Of a DNA stretch of 64,000 nucleotides, positions 11,895 through 20,065 are shown one piece after another (positions within the stretch are counted from its first letter, which is position 1; each line of letters starts with the position of its first letter). Source of the stretch: Cellulosimicrobium cellulans (GTDB lineage Bacteria; Actinomycetota; Actinomycetes; Actinomycetales; Cellulomonadaceae). Position numbers and translations under genes: made by a program. The stretch covers positions 124,001 through 188,000 of the forward strand of contig NZ_BJNZ01000007.1 of assembly GCF_006539945.1 (NCBI RefSeq), read 5' to 3'. The notes beneath the pieces were generated by a model. The model was not told where the DNA came from. It did no database searches and saw only the letters and a list, made by a program, of their open reading frames with translations.

Positions 11895-11984
11895 AGCCGT
11901 CGGCGGCACCGCCGGCGCCACGTCCCGGCGCGTCGGACCGTCGGGACGTCGAGAGGCCCGTCGCACTCGTGCGACGGGCCTTTT
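11895..11984 (+). ncRNA. Candidate small RNA of about 90 nt
   Basis: A -10-like TAGGCT at 11883-11888 is followed by three successive hairpins: CGGCGG/CCGCCG (11901-11914), ACGTCCCG/CGGGACGT (11920-11949) and a 12-bp GC-rich stem (11955-11980) ending in TTTT. No coding frame with a ribosome site fits. It could equally be the 3' terminator region of the cellulase mRNA. I do not recognise the family. Confidence 0.3.
11955..11984 (+). terminator. Rho-independent terminator
   Basis: Perfect inverted repeat GGCCCGTCGCAC (11955-11966) and GTGCGACGGGCC (11969-11980) followed by TTTT. One of few terminators here with a T run. It ends the cellulase transcript or the candidate small RNA. Confidence 0.8.
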
Positions 11985-12023
11985 CGGTGCCGTCGCGCCG
12001 AGGTGGTGCACCGGGCGACGACG

Positions 12024-12053
12024 AAGGGCCCGCCGCGGGTGCGGCGGGCCCTT
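12024..12053 (-). terminator. Hairpin terminator downstream of tRNA-Ser
   Basis: Perfect 13-bp arms AAGGGCCCGCCGC (12024-12036) and GCGGCGGGCCCTT (12041-12053) with a 4-nt loop, 7 bp beyond the 3' end of the tRNA. The stem reads on both strands and may also back up the upstream terminator. No clear U run. Confidence 0.65.
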
Positions 12054-12060
12054 CGGTCTG

Positions 12061-12146
12061 CGGAGGATGGGGGATTCGAACCCCCGAGGGCTGTTAACCC
12101 AACACGCTTTCCAAGCGTGCGCCATAGGCCACTAGGCGAATCCTCC
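12061..12146 (-). tRNA. tRNA-Ser (anticodon GGA)
   Basis: 86 nt on the minus strand. Acceptor stem GGAGGAT (5', 12146-12140) pairs with ATCCTCC (3'). The anticodon arm reads CACGC-TTGGAAA-GCGTG with anticodon GGA (12112-12110), decoding UCC/UCU. A long variable arm, as expected for serine, and a T arm with GGTTCGAATCC are present. The CCA end is not encoded. Confidence 0.97.
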
Positions 12147-12281
12147 TGGTGCGACGGCCGACGCGCACGGGGCGCACCGACGGCAGCGCAACGAGGATAC
12201 CGGACCGCGGCGCCCGGGCCGAATCGCCTCGCACCCGACCGGGTTTCGGGTGGGGCGCCGACCTGGGCTAGGGTGGGCGCA

Positions 12282-12369
12282 GACCCCTCGTGCGGCATCA
12301 TCTCGCCGAACTCCCCCAGGGCCGGAAGGCAGCAAGGGTAGGTGAGCTCTGGTGGGTGTGCGGGGGGTC
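12282..12369 (+). ncRNA. ffs: Signal recognition particle RNA (4.5S type)
   Basis: Small bacterial SRP RNA that binds Ffh and targets ribosomes to the membrane. The diagnostic apical hairpin with GGCCGGAAGGCAGCAAGGGT is seen at 12321-12340, and the ends GACCCC...GGGGTC pair to close the long stem. A -10 box TAGGGT lies at 12269-12274, placing the transcription start at about 12281. Exact ends are inferred from the stem. Confidence 0.9.
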
Positions 12370-12589
12370 CTTCACGTCTCCAGGCGGACGCCGGCCGTCG
12401 CAGGGCCGGCGGGTGTGGCGCAGATCTCTCCCATCGCGAGCGAGACGGGCGACCCCAAGGCACTTGGTGCCCGGTATGCCCCGGTTCACCCGCCCGAGTT
12501 CCCGACATGCGACCAGTTTTGCGTCCACATGATGGACGATCCGGCTCGGGGATTGGCGCGCGCGGTGTCGCCGTGCTCATGATGTCGGC

Positions 12590-12691
12590 ATGACCCGGAA
12601 CCACGTCGCCACCACGACCCCGCGCGCAGCGTCCTGCGCCGGCACGTCGTGCTGTCGCGGCGTGCGCACCGGGCGAATGTGCGGCTGCTGA
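12590..12691 (+). CDS. Cysteine-rich leader peptide upstream of metQNI
   Basis: A 33-codon frame with Cys at positions 16, 21, 22, 31 and 33; it ends Met-Cys-Gly-Cys-stop. The ATG lies 6 nt after a CATGAT -10 box (12578-12583), the leaderless arrangement used by many genes here. Two hairpins follow its stop before metQ. Known precedent: cysteine-rich, leaderless upstream peptides in mycobacteria act as cysteine-responsive attenuators of sulfur genes. Inference: ribosome stalling on Cys codons reports low cysteine and opens expression of the downstream importer. It is not annotated by ordinary gene-length cutoffs. Confidence 0.65.
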   Translation: MTRNHVATTTPRAASCAGTSCCRGVRTGRMCGC

Positions 12692-12704
12692 CGCCGTCGT
12701 GACC

Positions 12705-12749
12705 CGCAGGGAGACCTGCGCCGCACCTGCCGCGTCGTCCTGACGACGC
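12705..12749 (+). promoter_or_regulatory. Two hairpins between leader peptide and metQ
   Basis: CGCAGG-GAGA-CCTGCG (12705-12720, a GNRA-type loop), 14 nt after the leader stop, and GCGTCGTC/GACGACGC (12732-12749, 2-nt gap). Neither is followed by T residues, so translational control or Rho access is more likely than intrinsic termination. The 12750-12881 leader holds nothing else I recognise except the GGAAGGAA ribosome site of metQ. Confidence 0.5.
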
Positions 12750-12881
12750 CGCCCCCGCTCGCCGCGTGGCTGATGGCCCGCCGGAAGCACCCCGAACCCC
12801 ACCCCTCGCAGGGCCGTCCCTGCGCCCCGGCCCGCCGGTCGCCACCCGTGACCGACGCCGCCGTCACCGGAAGGAACCCCC

Positions 12882-13784
12882 ATGTCTTTCTCGACCACCC
12901 GCAAGCGTCTGACCTGGACCGCGATCGCCGCGACGGCGGCCCTCACCCTCACCGCCTGCGGCGGCGACGACACCGCGGGCGGTGCCGCGAGCGGTGACGC
13001 GGCGGACCCGATCCGCGTCGGCGTCGTCGGCGCGTCCGACGACAAGTGGGCCGTGTTCCAGGAGCAGGCCGAGGCCGAGGGCATCGAGATCGAGCTCGTC
13101 GACCTCCAGGACTACACGCAGGCGAACCCGGCCCTGTCCCAGGGCGAGCTCGACGTGAACCAGTTCCAGCACCTCCAGTTCCTCGCGGGCTACAACGTGG
13201 ACGCGGGTGACGACCTCCAGCCGATCGGCGCGACCGCCGTCTACCCGCTCGGCCTGTACTCGTCCAAGCACACGTCGCTCGAGGAGATCCCCGACGGCGG
13301 CCAGGTCGCCGTGCCGAACGACCCGACCAACCTCGCCCGCGCGCTCCTCGTGCTCCAGGAGGCCGGCCTGGTCGAGCTCAAGGACGGCGGGAGCTCCATC
13401 TCCACCGAGGCCGACGTGCTGCCCAGCTCCACGGTGACGGTCACGCCGGTCGACGCCGCGCAGACCCCGATCCAGCTCCAGTCCGTCGACGCGTCGATCA
13501 TCAACAACGACTTCGTCGAGGACGCGGGCCTCGAGCCCGAGGACGCGCTCTTCCAGGACGACCCCGACTCCGACGCCGCCAAGCCCTACATCAACGTGTG
13601 GGTCGCGCGGGCCGAGGACTCCGACGACGAGACGCTGCTCAAGCTCGCCGAGATCTCCCACTCGCCGGAGGTCGTCGAGGCCGAGAAGAAGGCGTCGGGC
13701 GGCACCGCCGTCATCAAGGAGAACTCGCCCGCCGAGCTCCAGGAGATCCTCGCCGGCATCGAGGACGACATCCGCAGCTCCTGA
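12882..13784 (+). CDS. metQ: MetQ/NlpA-family substrate-binding lipoprotein
   Basis: Membrane-anchored binding protein of a MetNIQ-type importer for methionine or related sulfur amino acids. The 300-residue product has a lipoprotein signal with lipobox LTAC (Cys26) and family motifs FQHLQFL, PNDPTNLARALLVLQEAGLV and YINVWVARAEDSDD. GGAAGGAA precedes the ATG. It is followed by a strong hairpin and then metN and metI, so the binding protein may be made in excess of the membrane part. The cysteine-rich leader peptide upstream suggests control by cysteine, and the ligand might therefore be cystine or methionine; sequence alone does not decide. Confidence 0.9.
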   Translation: MSFSTTRKRLTWTAIAATAALTLTACGGDDTAGGAASGDAADPIRVGVVGASDDKWAVFQEQAEAEGIEIELVDLQDYTQANPALSQGELDVNQFQHLQFLAGYNVDAGDDLQPIGATAVYPLGLYSSKHTSLEEIPDGGQVAVPNDPTNLARALLVLQEAGLVELKDGGSSISTEADVLPSSTVTVTPVDAAQTPIQLQSVDASIINNDFVEDAGLEPEDALFQDDPDSDAAKPYINVWVARAEDSDDETLLKLAEISHSPEVVEAEKKASGGTAVIKENSPAELQEILAGIEDDIRSS

Positions 13785-13793
13785 TCCCGTCCC

Positions 13794-13830
13794 CGCGAGG
13801 GCGGGCGCGCGCGTCGCGTCCGCCCTCGCG
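13794..13830 (+). terminator. Intercistronic hairpin after metQ
   Basis: CGCGAGGGCGG (13794-13804) and CCGCCCTCGCG (13820-13830) form an 11-bp perfect stem 9 nt after the metQ stop, without a T run. It probably stabilises the metQ message or causes partial termination before metN. The remaining 135 nt to metN contain a second short stem (GGAGGCCCGGCCTCC) next to the metN ribosome site. Confidence 0.55.
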
Positions 13831-13966
13831 CGCCGTCGTGCCCGGGGGAGGACGATGGCAGGCGAGCGGCACACCCCGACAGGCGGCCTGACGACACACC
13901 TGGTGATCCCAGGCGACCCAGCCGGCCCCGGCCCGGAGGCCCGGCCTCCGACGAGAGGAACCCGAC

Positions 13967-15178
13967 GTGACCGACGTCCCCCGCGGCGAGGGCGATGACG
14001 AGCAGCCCGCGATCGAGCTGCGCCACGTGAGCAAGACGTTCGGCGAGGGCGACGGTGCCGTGCACGCCGTCGACGACGTCTCGCTGAGCATCCGTCGCGG
14101 CGAGATCTTCGGCGTCATCGGCTACTCCGGCGCCGGCAAGTCGACGCTCGTGCGGCTCGTCAACGCGCTCGAGACCGTGACGAGCGGCGAGGTCGTCGTC
14201 GACGGCCAGGTGATCACCGGGCTGCCCGAGCGCCGCGTGCGCGAGGTGCGCTCGCGCATCGGCATGGTCTTCCAGCAGTTCAACCTGCTGTCGTCGCGGA
14301 CGGTCGCGGGGAACGTCGCCTACCCGCTCAAGGTGGCGGGCTGGCCGCGCGAGAAGCGCGCCGCGCGTGTCGCGGAGCTCCTCGCGTTCGTCGGCCTCGC
14401 GGACAAGGCGAAGGCGTACCCGCGCCAGCTCTCGGGCGGGCAGAAGCAGCGCGTCGGCATCGCCCGCGCGCTCGCCGCGCAGCCCACGATCCTCCTGGCC
14501 GACGAGGCGACGTCCGCGCTCGACCCCGAGACGACGCGCGAGGTGCTCGCGCTCCTGCGGCGCGTCAACGCCGAGCTCGGCATCACGATCGTCGTCATCA
14601 CGCACGAGATGGAGGTCGTGCGCTCGACGTGCCACCGCGTCGCCGTGATGGAGCACGGCAAGGTCGTGGAGACGGGCGACGTGTACGACGTCTTCTCCGC
14701 GCCCGGCGCGGACGCCGCGCAGCGGTTCGTCGGGACGGCGCTGCACGACCGCCCGTCGCGCGACACCCTCGCCCGGCTGCGCGAGCGGCACCCCGGTCGG
14801 CTCGTCACGGTCGGCGTGCGGGAGGGCGCGCACACCGGGTCGGACCTGTTCCGCCTGCTGCGGGAGCACGACGTCGACGGGTCCGTCGTCTACGGCGGCA
14901 TCTCCGAGGTGGGGGAGCGCCCGTTCGGGTCGCTGACCGTCGAGCTCGACGCGCCCGAGGACCGCATCGCGCCGTTCCTCGTCGCGCTCGCCGAGCGCGC
15001 CGACGTCGTGGACCTGGGGACCGCGGCCCAGCCGCTCGACGACCCGCGGGTCGCGCGCCTCGACGCCGACCCGGGCGGCGCGGACGCGCCCGACGACGCC
15101 GGCGGCGACCCGGGCGACCCGTACGGGACCGCGCGCGAGACCCTCTTCCGCCACGGCAACCTCGGAGGCCAGCGATGA
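13967..15178 (+). CDS. metN: Methionine-type ABC importer ATPase (MetN)
   Basis: ATPase of the MetNIQ importer. In 403 residues: Walker A GYSGAGKS, the Q-loop FQQFNLLSSRTV, signature LSGGQKQRVGIARAL, Walker B ILLADEATSALD, H-loop ITHEMEVV, then a linker and a C-terminal NIL domain (about 290-375), which in MetN binds methionine and inhibits transport when the cell is replete. An acidic Gly/Asp-rich tail follows. GTG start preceded by GAGAGGAA; the stop overlaps metI as ATGA. Confidence 0.94.
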   Translation: MTDVPRGEGDDEQPAIELRHVSKTFGEGDGAVHAVDDVSLSIRRGEIFGVIGYSGAGKSTLVRLVNALETVTSGEVVVDGQVITGLPERRVREVRSRIGMVFQQFNLLSSRTVAGNVAYPLKVAGWPREKRAARVAELLAFVGLADKAKAYPRQLSGGQKQRVGIARALAAQPTILLADEATSALDPETTREVLALLRRVNAELGITIVVITHEMEVVRSTCHRVAVMEHGKVVETGDVYDVFSAPGADAAQRFVGTALHDRPSRDTLARLRERHPGRLVTVGVREGAHTGSDLFRLLREHDVDGSVVYGGISEVGERPFGSLTVELDAPEDRIAPFLVALAERADVVDLGTAAQPLDDPRVARLDADPGGADAPDDAGGDPGDPYGTARETLFRHGNLGGQR

Positions 15179-15837
15179 ACGGCGACTGGTCGCGGCTGTG
15201 GCCGATCCTCGTCGAGTCCTTCGGCCAGACCCTCCAGATGGTGTCGGTCGCGCTGCTCACGGGCGGGCTCGCGGGCCTCGCGCTCGGCATCGCGCTCTAC
15301 GTGACACGGCGGGGCAACCTGCTGGAGAACCGCTGGGTGTTCGGCGTGCTCAACGTGCTCGTCAACATCGTCCGGCCCATCCCGTTCATCATCTTCGTGA
15401 CGCTGCTGGGGCCGGTGACGCTCCAGGTGGTCGGGACGACGCTGGGCACCGAGGCGTTCATCTTCCCGCTGTCCGTCATGACGGCGTTCGGCACGAGCCG
15501 CATCGTCGAGCAGAACCTCGTCGGCATCGACCCGGGCGTCATCGAGGCGGCGCGGGCCATGGGCGCGTCGTCGTGGCGCATCATCACGACCGTCCTCGTC
15601 CCCGAGGCGCTCGCGCCGCTCATCCTCGGCTACACGTTCCTCTTCATCGCGGTCCTCGACATGTCGGCGATCGCCGGCATCATCGGCGGCGGCGGTCTCG
15701 GAAACTTCGCGATCGTCTACGGCTACCAGCGCTACAACTGGGGCGTCGTGGTCGTGACGGTGCTCGTCATCATCGGGATCGTGCAGGTCGCGCAGCTCCT
15801 CGGCAACTGGCTCGCGCGCAAGGCGCTGCACCGCTGA
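15175..15837 (+). CDS. metI: Methionine-type ABC importer permease (MetI)
   Basis: Membrane subunit of the MetNIQ importer, 220 residues with five to six helices. The family motifs IVRPIPFIIFVTLLGP and the EAA-loop region EAARAMGASSWRIITTVLVPEA (contact with MetN) are clear. It is translationally coupled to metN by a 4-nt overlap and is the last gene of the operon; dnaX begins 45 bp later from its own promoter. Confidence 0.95.
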   Translation: MNGDWSRLWPILVESFGQTLQMVSVALLTGGLAGLALGIALYVTRRGNLLENRWVFGVLNVLVNIVRPIPFIIFVTLLGPVTLQVVGTTLGTEAFIFPLSVMTAFGTSRIVEQNLVGIDPGVIEAARAMGASSWRIITTVLVPEALAPLILGYTFLFIAVLDMSAIAGIIGGGGLGNFAIVYGYQRYNWGVVVVTVLVIIGIVQVAQLLGNWLARKALHR

Positions 15838-15882
15838 GGACCGACCTCGTGCGTGTGGGTCACGACGTCTAGAGTGACGGGG

Positions 15883-18771
15883 GTGAGCACCGCCCTGTAC
15901 CGCCGCTACCGGCCCGAGACCTTCGCCGAGGTGATCGGTCAGGACCACGTGACCGCGCCGCTCATGCAGGCGCTGCGCAGCGGTCGGGTGAACCACGCCT
16001 ACCTGTTCTCCGGCCCGCGCGGGTGCGGCAAGACGACGAGCGCGCGCATCCTCGCGCGCACGCTCAACTGCGAGCGCAACACCCCCGAGACGCCGATCGA
16101 CACGCCCTGCGGCGAGTGCCCGTCGTGCGTCGACCTCGCGCGCGGCGGCCCGGGCAGCCTCGACGTCGTCGAGATCGACGCGGCGTCGCACGGCGGCGTC
16201 GACGACGCGCGCGACCTGCGCGAGCGCGCGACGTTCGCCCCCACGCGCGACCGCTTCAAGATCTTCATCATCGACGAGGCCCACATGGTCTCGCCCGCGG
16301 GGTTCAACGCGCTGCTCAAGATCGTCGAGGAGCCGCCGGAGCACGTGAAGTTCGTCTTCGCGACGACGGAGCCGGACAAGGTCATCGGGACCATCCGCTC
16401 GCGCACGCACCACTACCCGTTCCGCCTCGTCCCCCCGGACGTGCTCGGCCCGTACCTCGAGCAGCTGTGCGCCGCCGAGGCGGTCTCGGTGGGGTCGGGC
16501 GTGCTGCCGCTCGTCACCCGCGCGGGCGGCGGTTCGGTCCGCGACTCGCTCTCGGTCATGGACCAGCTCATCGCGGGCGCGGAGGGCGGCGCGGTCGGCT
16601 ACGAGCGCTCGGTCGCGCTGCTCGGCTTCACGCACGCGACCCTGCTCGACGACGTCGTGGACGCCCTCGCCGCGCGCGACGGCGCGAGCATCTTCCGCGT
16701 CGTGGACCACGTCATCGCGACGGGGCACGAGCCCCGGCGCTTCGTCGAGGACGTGCTCGAGCGACTGCGCGACCTCATCGTCATCGCCGTCTCCGGCGAG
16801 GAGGCGCAGGCCGTGCTGCGCGACCAGCCCGCCGACCAGCTCGCGCGCATGCGCGCACAGGCGCAGAACCTCGGCGTGGCCGAGCTCTCGCGCGCGGCCG
16901 ACCTCGTCAACGCGGCCCTGACGGAGATGACGGGCGCCACCTCGCCACGGCTGCACCTCGAGCTCCTCATGGCACGCCTGCTCCTGCCCGGCGCCGACGA
17001 CGGCGCGGCCGGATTCGCGGCGCGCCTCGACCGGCTCGAGCGCGGGGGGCTGGGCGCGGTCGCCCTCGCACCGGCAGCCGTCGCGCCGGGGTCCGAGGCG
17101 TCGCCCGCCCCGGGTGCCCCGGTGCCCGACGGCGCGGGGCGGGCCCCGGCCACGACCTCACCGGCGTCCGGGCTCACCGGTGCTGCCGCCGTGCGCGCCG
17201 CGCTGCGGCCCAACCGGTCCACCCCGCCTGCCCCCGCCGCACAGCCGCCGGGTGCCGCCGCACCGACGGACGCGCGGCCCTCCGCCGAGGCGGCCGAGCC
17301 CAGCCCCGCCGTGGCTGCTCCGACAGGGACCGTCGCGGACGAGCCGGCCTCGGCGCCGGCGTCCGGCGCGTCGTCGGCACCCGACCAGGGGACCTCGTCC
17401 GCTCCGGGCGAGGGCGCTGTCCCGTCGAGCGTCACGGGGCCCGCGCGCGAGGACTCCGCGGCGCCCGCCGCGCCCGTGCCGCCCTCTCCCGTGACCGCCA
17501 CGGTCGAGCAGGCCGAGCCGACCGATCCTGTCACGCAGGCCGGCCCGACCCCGCAGGACGGCGCGGTGTCGCCGGCGCACGAGGCCGCGGCACCTCCCGC
17601 GCGAGCCGAGGTACCTCGCGCGGAGCCGGTGGCGAGCGCTCCGTCCGGCGACGCGAGCCCGGCCCTCACGACCGAGGAGCTGCGGCGGCGCTGGCCGGAG
17701 GTCCTCGAGAACCTGCGCGCCAACCCCGTGACGTGGTCCCTCGTCAGCGCGAACGCGCAGGTGGCGGAGCTCGGCCCCGACGTCCTCTACCTTGCGTTCC
17801 CGTCGCCCGGACTCGCACGGACCTTCTCGTCCTCGCGGCACACGAGCGCCGTCCAGGACGTCGTCTACCAGACGCTCGGGCTCCAGGTGCGGGTCGAGCC
17901 GCGCCTCGACGAGGGCGGTGCGGGCGGCGGCGGTCGGGGCCCGGCCCAGGGGCCCGCCGACCCGGCACCGGGGTCCGCCGCCCCGGCCCCCGTGGCACCC
18001 GACCCGGGCGGATCGCGTCCCGAGCCGGGCCCGGGGGAGAGCGGCCAGGACGTCCCCCTTACGTCGGTCAGCGCACCGGGTCGTGTCGTGGCGTCGGGCG
18101 CGGGCACGGCTCCGACCGCGCTCGCGGCGGGAGCGGCGGCACCGCGCGGCGCCGTCGCGTTGCAGGAGCGACCCGTCGCGGCCGTGGCCACCGCGGGCGA
18201 CGACGGCGCCGTGCCGGTCGTCGACGACGCGGACGAGGCCTGGCTCGCCGGAGCCTCGGCATCAGCGTCGGCACCCGCGCCTCGCATCGACGCGGCGGAC
18301 GAGGCGTGGCTCGCGGGGGCGCCCGCCGAGCCGCCGGCCGACCTCGACGACGGCCCCGAGCCGGAGCCCGTCCTCGAGAGCGCACCCGGGCGCACGACGT
18401 CCGCAGCGTCGGCACCGGTCTCCCCGGCACCGGTCACGTCCGCGCACCCCGGCCCGGCCACGCCCGCGACCCCGCCACGCCAGGAGCCTTCTGCCCGTGC
18501 GGGCGCTCCCGTCGCGCCGACGGACGCGCCGGGAGCACCGTTGCGCGGGGTCTCCGCGGCGCGCGCGGCGATCGCGGCGGCCACGACGGCCCGCGTCTCC
18601 CGACCAGCCGAGGCACCCGCCCGACGGGACGCGTCGTCCGCGGTCGACCCGATGGACGACCTCCCGTCCGCGGACGACCCCGACATCGTCTCGACGGGCC
18701 TCGTCGGGACGGCGCTCGTCGTGAGCCTGCTCGACGGCAAGATCATCGAGGAGATCCAGGACCAGGTCTGA
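15883..18771 (+). CDS. dnaX: DNA polymerase III subunit gamma/tau
   Basis: Clamp-loader ATPase of the replicative polymerase. The 962-residue product starts VSTALYRRYRPETFAEVIGQ, with Walker A GPRGCGKT, zinc-binding cysteines (CGECPSC), the DEAH-type Walker B IIDEAHM and the sensor region. After about residue 370 comes a very long Pro/Ala-rich linker, interrupted by a tau-type domain (LTTEELRRRWPEVLENLRAN...TSAVQDVV). The linker near residues 780-820 has two DEAWLAG motifs. Start GTG at 15883 lies 7 nt after TAGAGT (15870-15875), a leaderless arrangement. The low-complexity tail makes it longer than most family members. Confidence 0.96.
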   Translation: MSTALYRRYRPETFAEVIGQDHVTAPLMQALRSGRVNHAYLFSGPRGCGKTTSARILARTLNCERNTPETPIDTPCGECPSCVDLARGGPGSLDVVEIDAASHGGVDDARDLRERATFAPTRDRFKIFIIDEAHMVSPAGFNALLKIVEEPPEHVKFVFATTEPDKVIGTIRSRTHHYPFRLVPPDVLGPYLEQLCAAEAVSVGSGVLPLVTRAGGGSVRDSLSVMDQLIAGAEGGAVGYERSVALLGFTHATLLDDVVDALAARDGASIFRVVDHVIATGHEPRRFVEDVLERLRDLIVIAVSGEEAQAVLRDQPADQLARMRAQAQNLGVAELSRAADLVNAALTEMTGATSPRLHLELLMARLLLPGADDGAAGFAARLDRLERGGLGAVALAPAAVAPGSEASPAPGAPVPDGAGRAPATTSPASGLTGAAAVRAALRPNRSTPPAPAAQPPGAAAPTDARPSAEAAEPSPAVAAPTGTVADEPASAPASGASSAPDQGTSSAPGEGAVPSSVTGPAREDSAAPAAPVPPSPVTATVEQAEPTDPVTQAGPTPQDGAVSPAHEAAAPPARAEVPRAEPVASAPSGDASPALTTEELRRRWPEVLENLRANPVTWSLVSANAQVAELGPDVLYLAFPSPGLARTFSSSRHTSAVQDVVYQTLGLQVRVEPRLDEGGAGGGGRGPAQGPADPAPGSAAPAPVAPDPGGSRPEPGPGESGQDVPLTSVSAPGRVVASGAGTAPTALAAGAAAPRGAVALQERPVAAVATAGDDGAVPVVDDADEAWLAGASASASAPAPRIDAADEAWLAGAPAEPPADLDDGPEPEPVLESAPGRTTSAASAPVSPAPVTSAHPGPATPATPPRQEPSARAGAPVAPTDAPGAPLRGVSAARAAIAAATTARVSRPAEAPARRDASSAVDPMDDLPSADDPDIVSTGLVGTALVVSLLDGKIIEEIQDQV

Positions 18772-18851
18772 TCGTCGCGAGCGGCGCGTGACAAGGGCTG
18801 CCGACGGCGGGCCGGGCCCGGCGTGTGGGCCGCGCCCCGTAGGCTGGGGGC

Positions 18852-19451
18852 GTGTACGAAGGCGCTGTCCAGGACCTGATCGACGAGCTCGGCCGACTCC
18901 CCGGCGTCGGGCCCAAGAGTGCGCAGCGCATCGCGTTCCACCTGCTCGCCGCGGACGCCGCGGACGTGCGTCGGCTCGCCGACGCGCTCACCGAGGTGAA
19001 GGCCCGCGTGCGCTTCTGCGAGACGTGCGGCAACGTCGCGGAGTCCGAGCAGTGCCGCATCTGCGCGGACCCGCGCCGGTCGCCCGAGGTGATCTGCGTC
19101 GTCGAGGAGCCCAAGGACGTCGTCGCGATCGAGCGCACGCGCGAGTTCCGGGGGCGGTACCACGTGCTCGGCGGCGCCATCAACCCGATCGAGAACGTCG
19201 GGCCCGGCGACCTGCGGATCGCCGAGCTCATGGCCCGGCTCGCCGACGGGCAGGTCACCGAGGTGATCCTCGCGACCGACCCCAACGTCGAGGGCGAGGC
19301 CACGGCCACGTACCTCGCGCGCATGCTCGGGCCCATGGGCCTGCGCGTGACCCGCCTCGCGTCCGGCCTGCCGGTCGGGGGAGACTTGGAGTACGCGGAC
19401 GAGGTGACGCTCGGCCGGGCGTTCGAGGGCCGACGTCTCGTCGGCGGCTGA
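18852..19451 (+). CDS. recR: Recombination mediator RecR
   Basis: RecR loads RecA in the RecFOR gap-repair pathway. In 199 residues: N-terminal helix-hairpin-helix ([19 protein letters not shown]), zinc finger [22 protein letters not shown] domain with [13 protein letters not shown], then the C-terminal [19 protein letters not shown] and the Walker-B-like tail. The GTG start lies 6 nt after TAGGCT (18840-18845), hence probably leaderless. dnaX-recR order is conserved in bacteria; here recR has its own promoter. Confidence 0.97.
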   Translation: MYEGAVQDLIDELGRLPGVGPKSAQRIAFHLLAADAADVRRLADALTEVKARVRFCETCGNVAESEQCRICADPRRSPEVICVVEEPKDVVAIERTREFRGRYHVLGGAINPIENVGPGDLRIAELMARLADGQVTEVILATDPNVEGEATATYLARMLGPMGLRVTRLASGLPVGGDLEYADEVTLGRAFEGRRLVGG

Positions 19452-19466
19452 CGAGAGGTGACGAGC

Positions 19467-20036
19467 ATGGGGGAGATCGAGAACGACCCCGACCTGCGGG
19501 AGATCGCCGAGGGCGTGGCCGCGCAGGCGCGCGCGTTCCTCACGACGGCGACCCAGGTCGCGTCGGGGGCCGCGCCCGGGGCCGTGCTGCCCCTGCTGCT
19601 GCTCGCGCTGTCCGACGCGCTCGCCGCCGGCGCGCGGCTCGGGGCGATGGGCGACGTCGTCCCGGTCGAGCGCTTCGAGCCCGACGCCGGCCGCGACACC
19701 GACGTGGACCCGCTGCGGACCGCTCTCTCCCAGCTCTTCGACGGGTTCGACGACTACGCCGAGATCACGGACCCGCTCGTGGGCGCCGAGGTCGGGGCCG
19801 CGTCCCTCTCGGGTGATCTCGCGTGCGTCGCCGAGTGCCTCGCGAAGGGCCTTCAGCACTACGACGGCGGCCGCGAGCTCGAGGGCCTGTGGTGGTGGCA
19901 GTTCTCCTACGTCTCGCTCTGGGGGGAGCGCGCCGCGAGCGCGCTGCGCGTGCTCCAGCTCGCGCTCGCGCACCTGCGCCTCGACGTCGAGGACGACGTC
20001 GCGGCCGAGGCGGAGTACGACGCCCTCCAGTCCTGA
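19467..20036 (+). CDS. DUF5063 domain protein
   Basis: Function unknown. 189 residues, acidic, mostly alpha-helical, with a hydrophobic segment (AVLPLLLLALSDALAAGARL) and the motif GLWWWQFSYVSLWGERAASALRVLQ characteristic of the DUF5063 family, which in actinobacteria often follows recR. It begins 15 bp after recR and is probably cotranscribed. ATG at 19467 is preferred over a GTG at 19458 because GAGAGG lies 8 nt upstream of the ATG. The genomic link suggests, but does not show, a DNA-metabolism role. Confidence 0.8.
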   Translation: MGEIENDPDLREIAEGVAAQARAFLTTATQVASGAAPGAVLPLLLLALSDALAAGARLGAMGDVVPVERFEPDAGRDTDVDPLRTALSQLFDGFDDYAEITDPLVGAEVGAASLSGDLACVAECLAKGLQHYDGGRELEGLWWWQFSYVSLWGERAASALRVLQLALAHLRLDVEDDVAAEAEYDALQS

Positions 20037-20065
20037 GGCGCGCCCCGCGGGACCGTGCGCCGCGA

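Noticed and set aside
12290-12600. Short frames over the SRP RNA and the start of the metQ leader region
   Set aside because: They overlap a recognised structural RNA and have no start signals.
12692-12881. SAM or other methionine riboswitch before metQ
   Set aside because: None of the conserved SAM-I/IV or SAM-II core sequences is visible; the Cys-rich peptide and hairpins explain the leader better.
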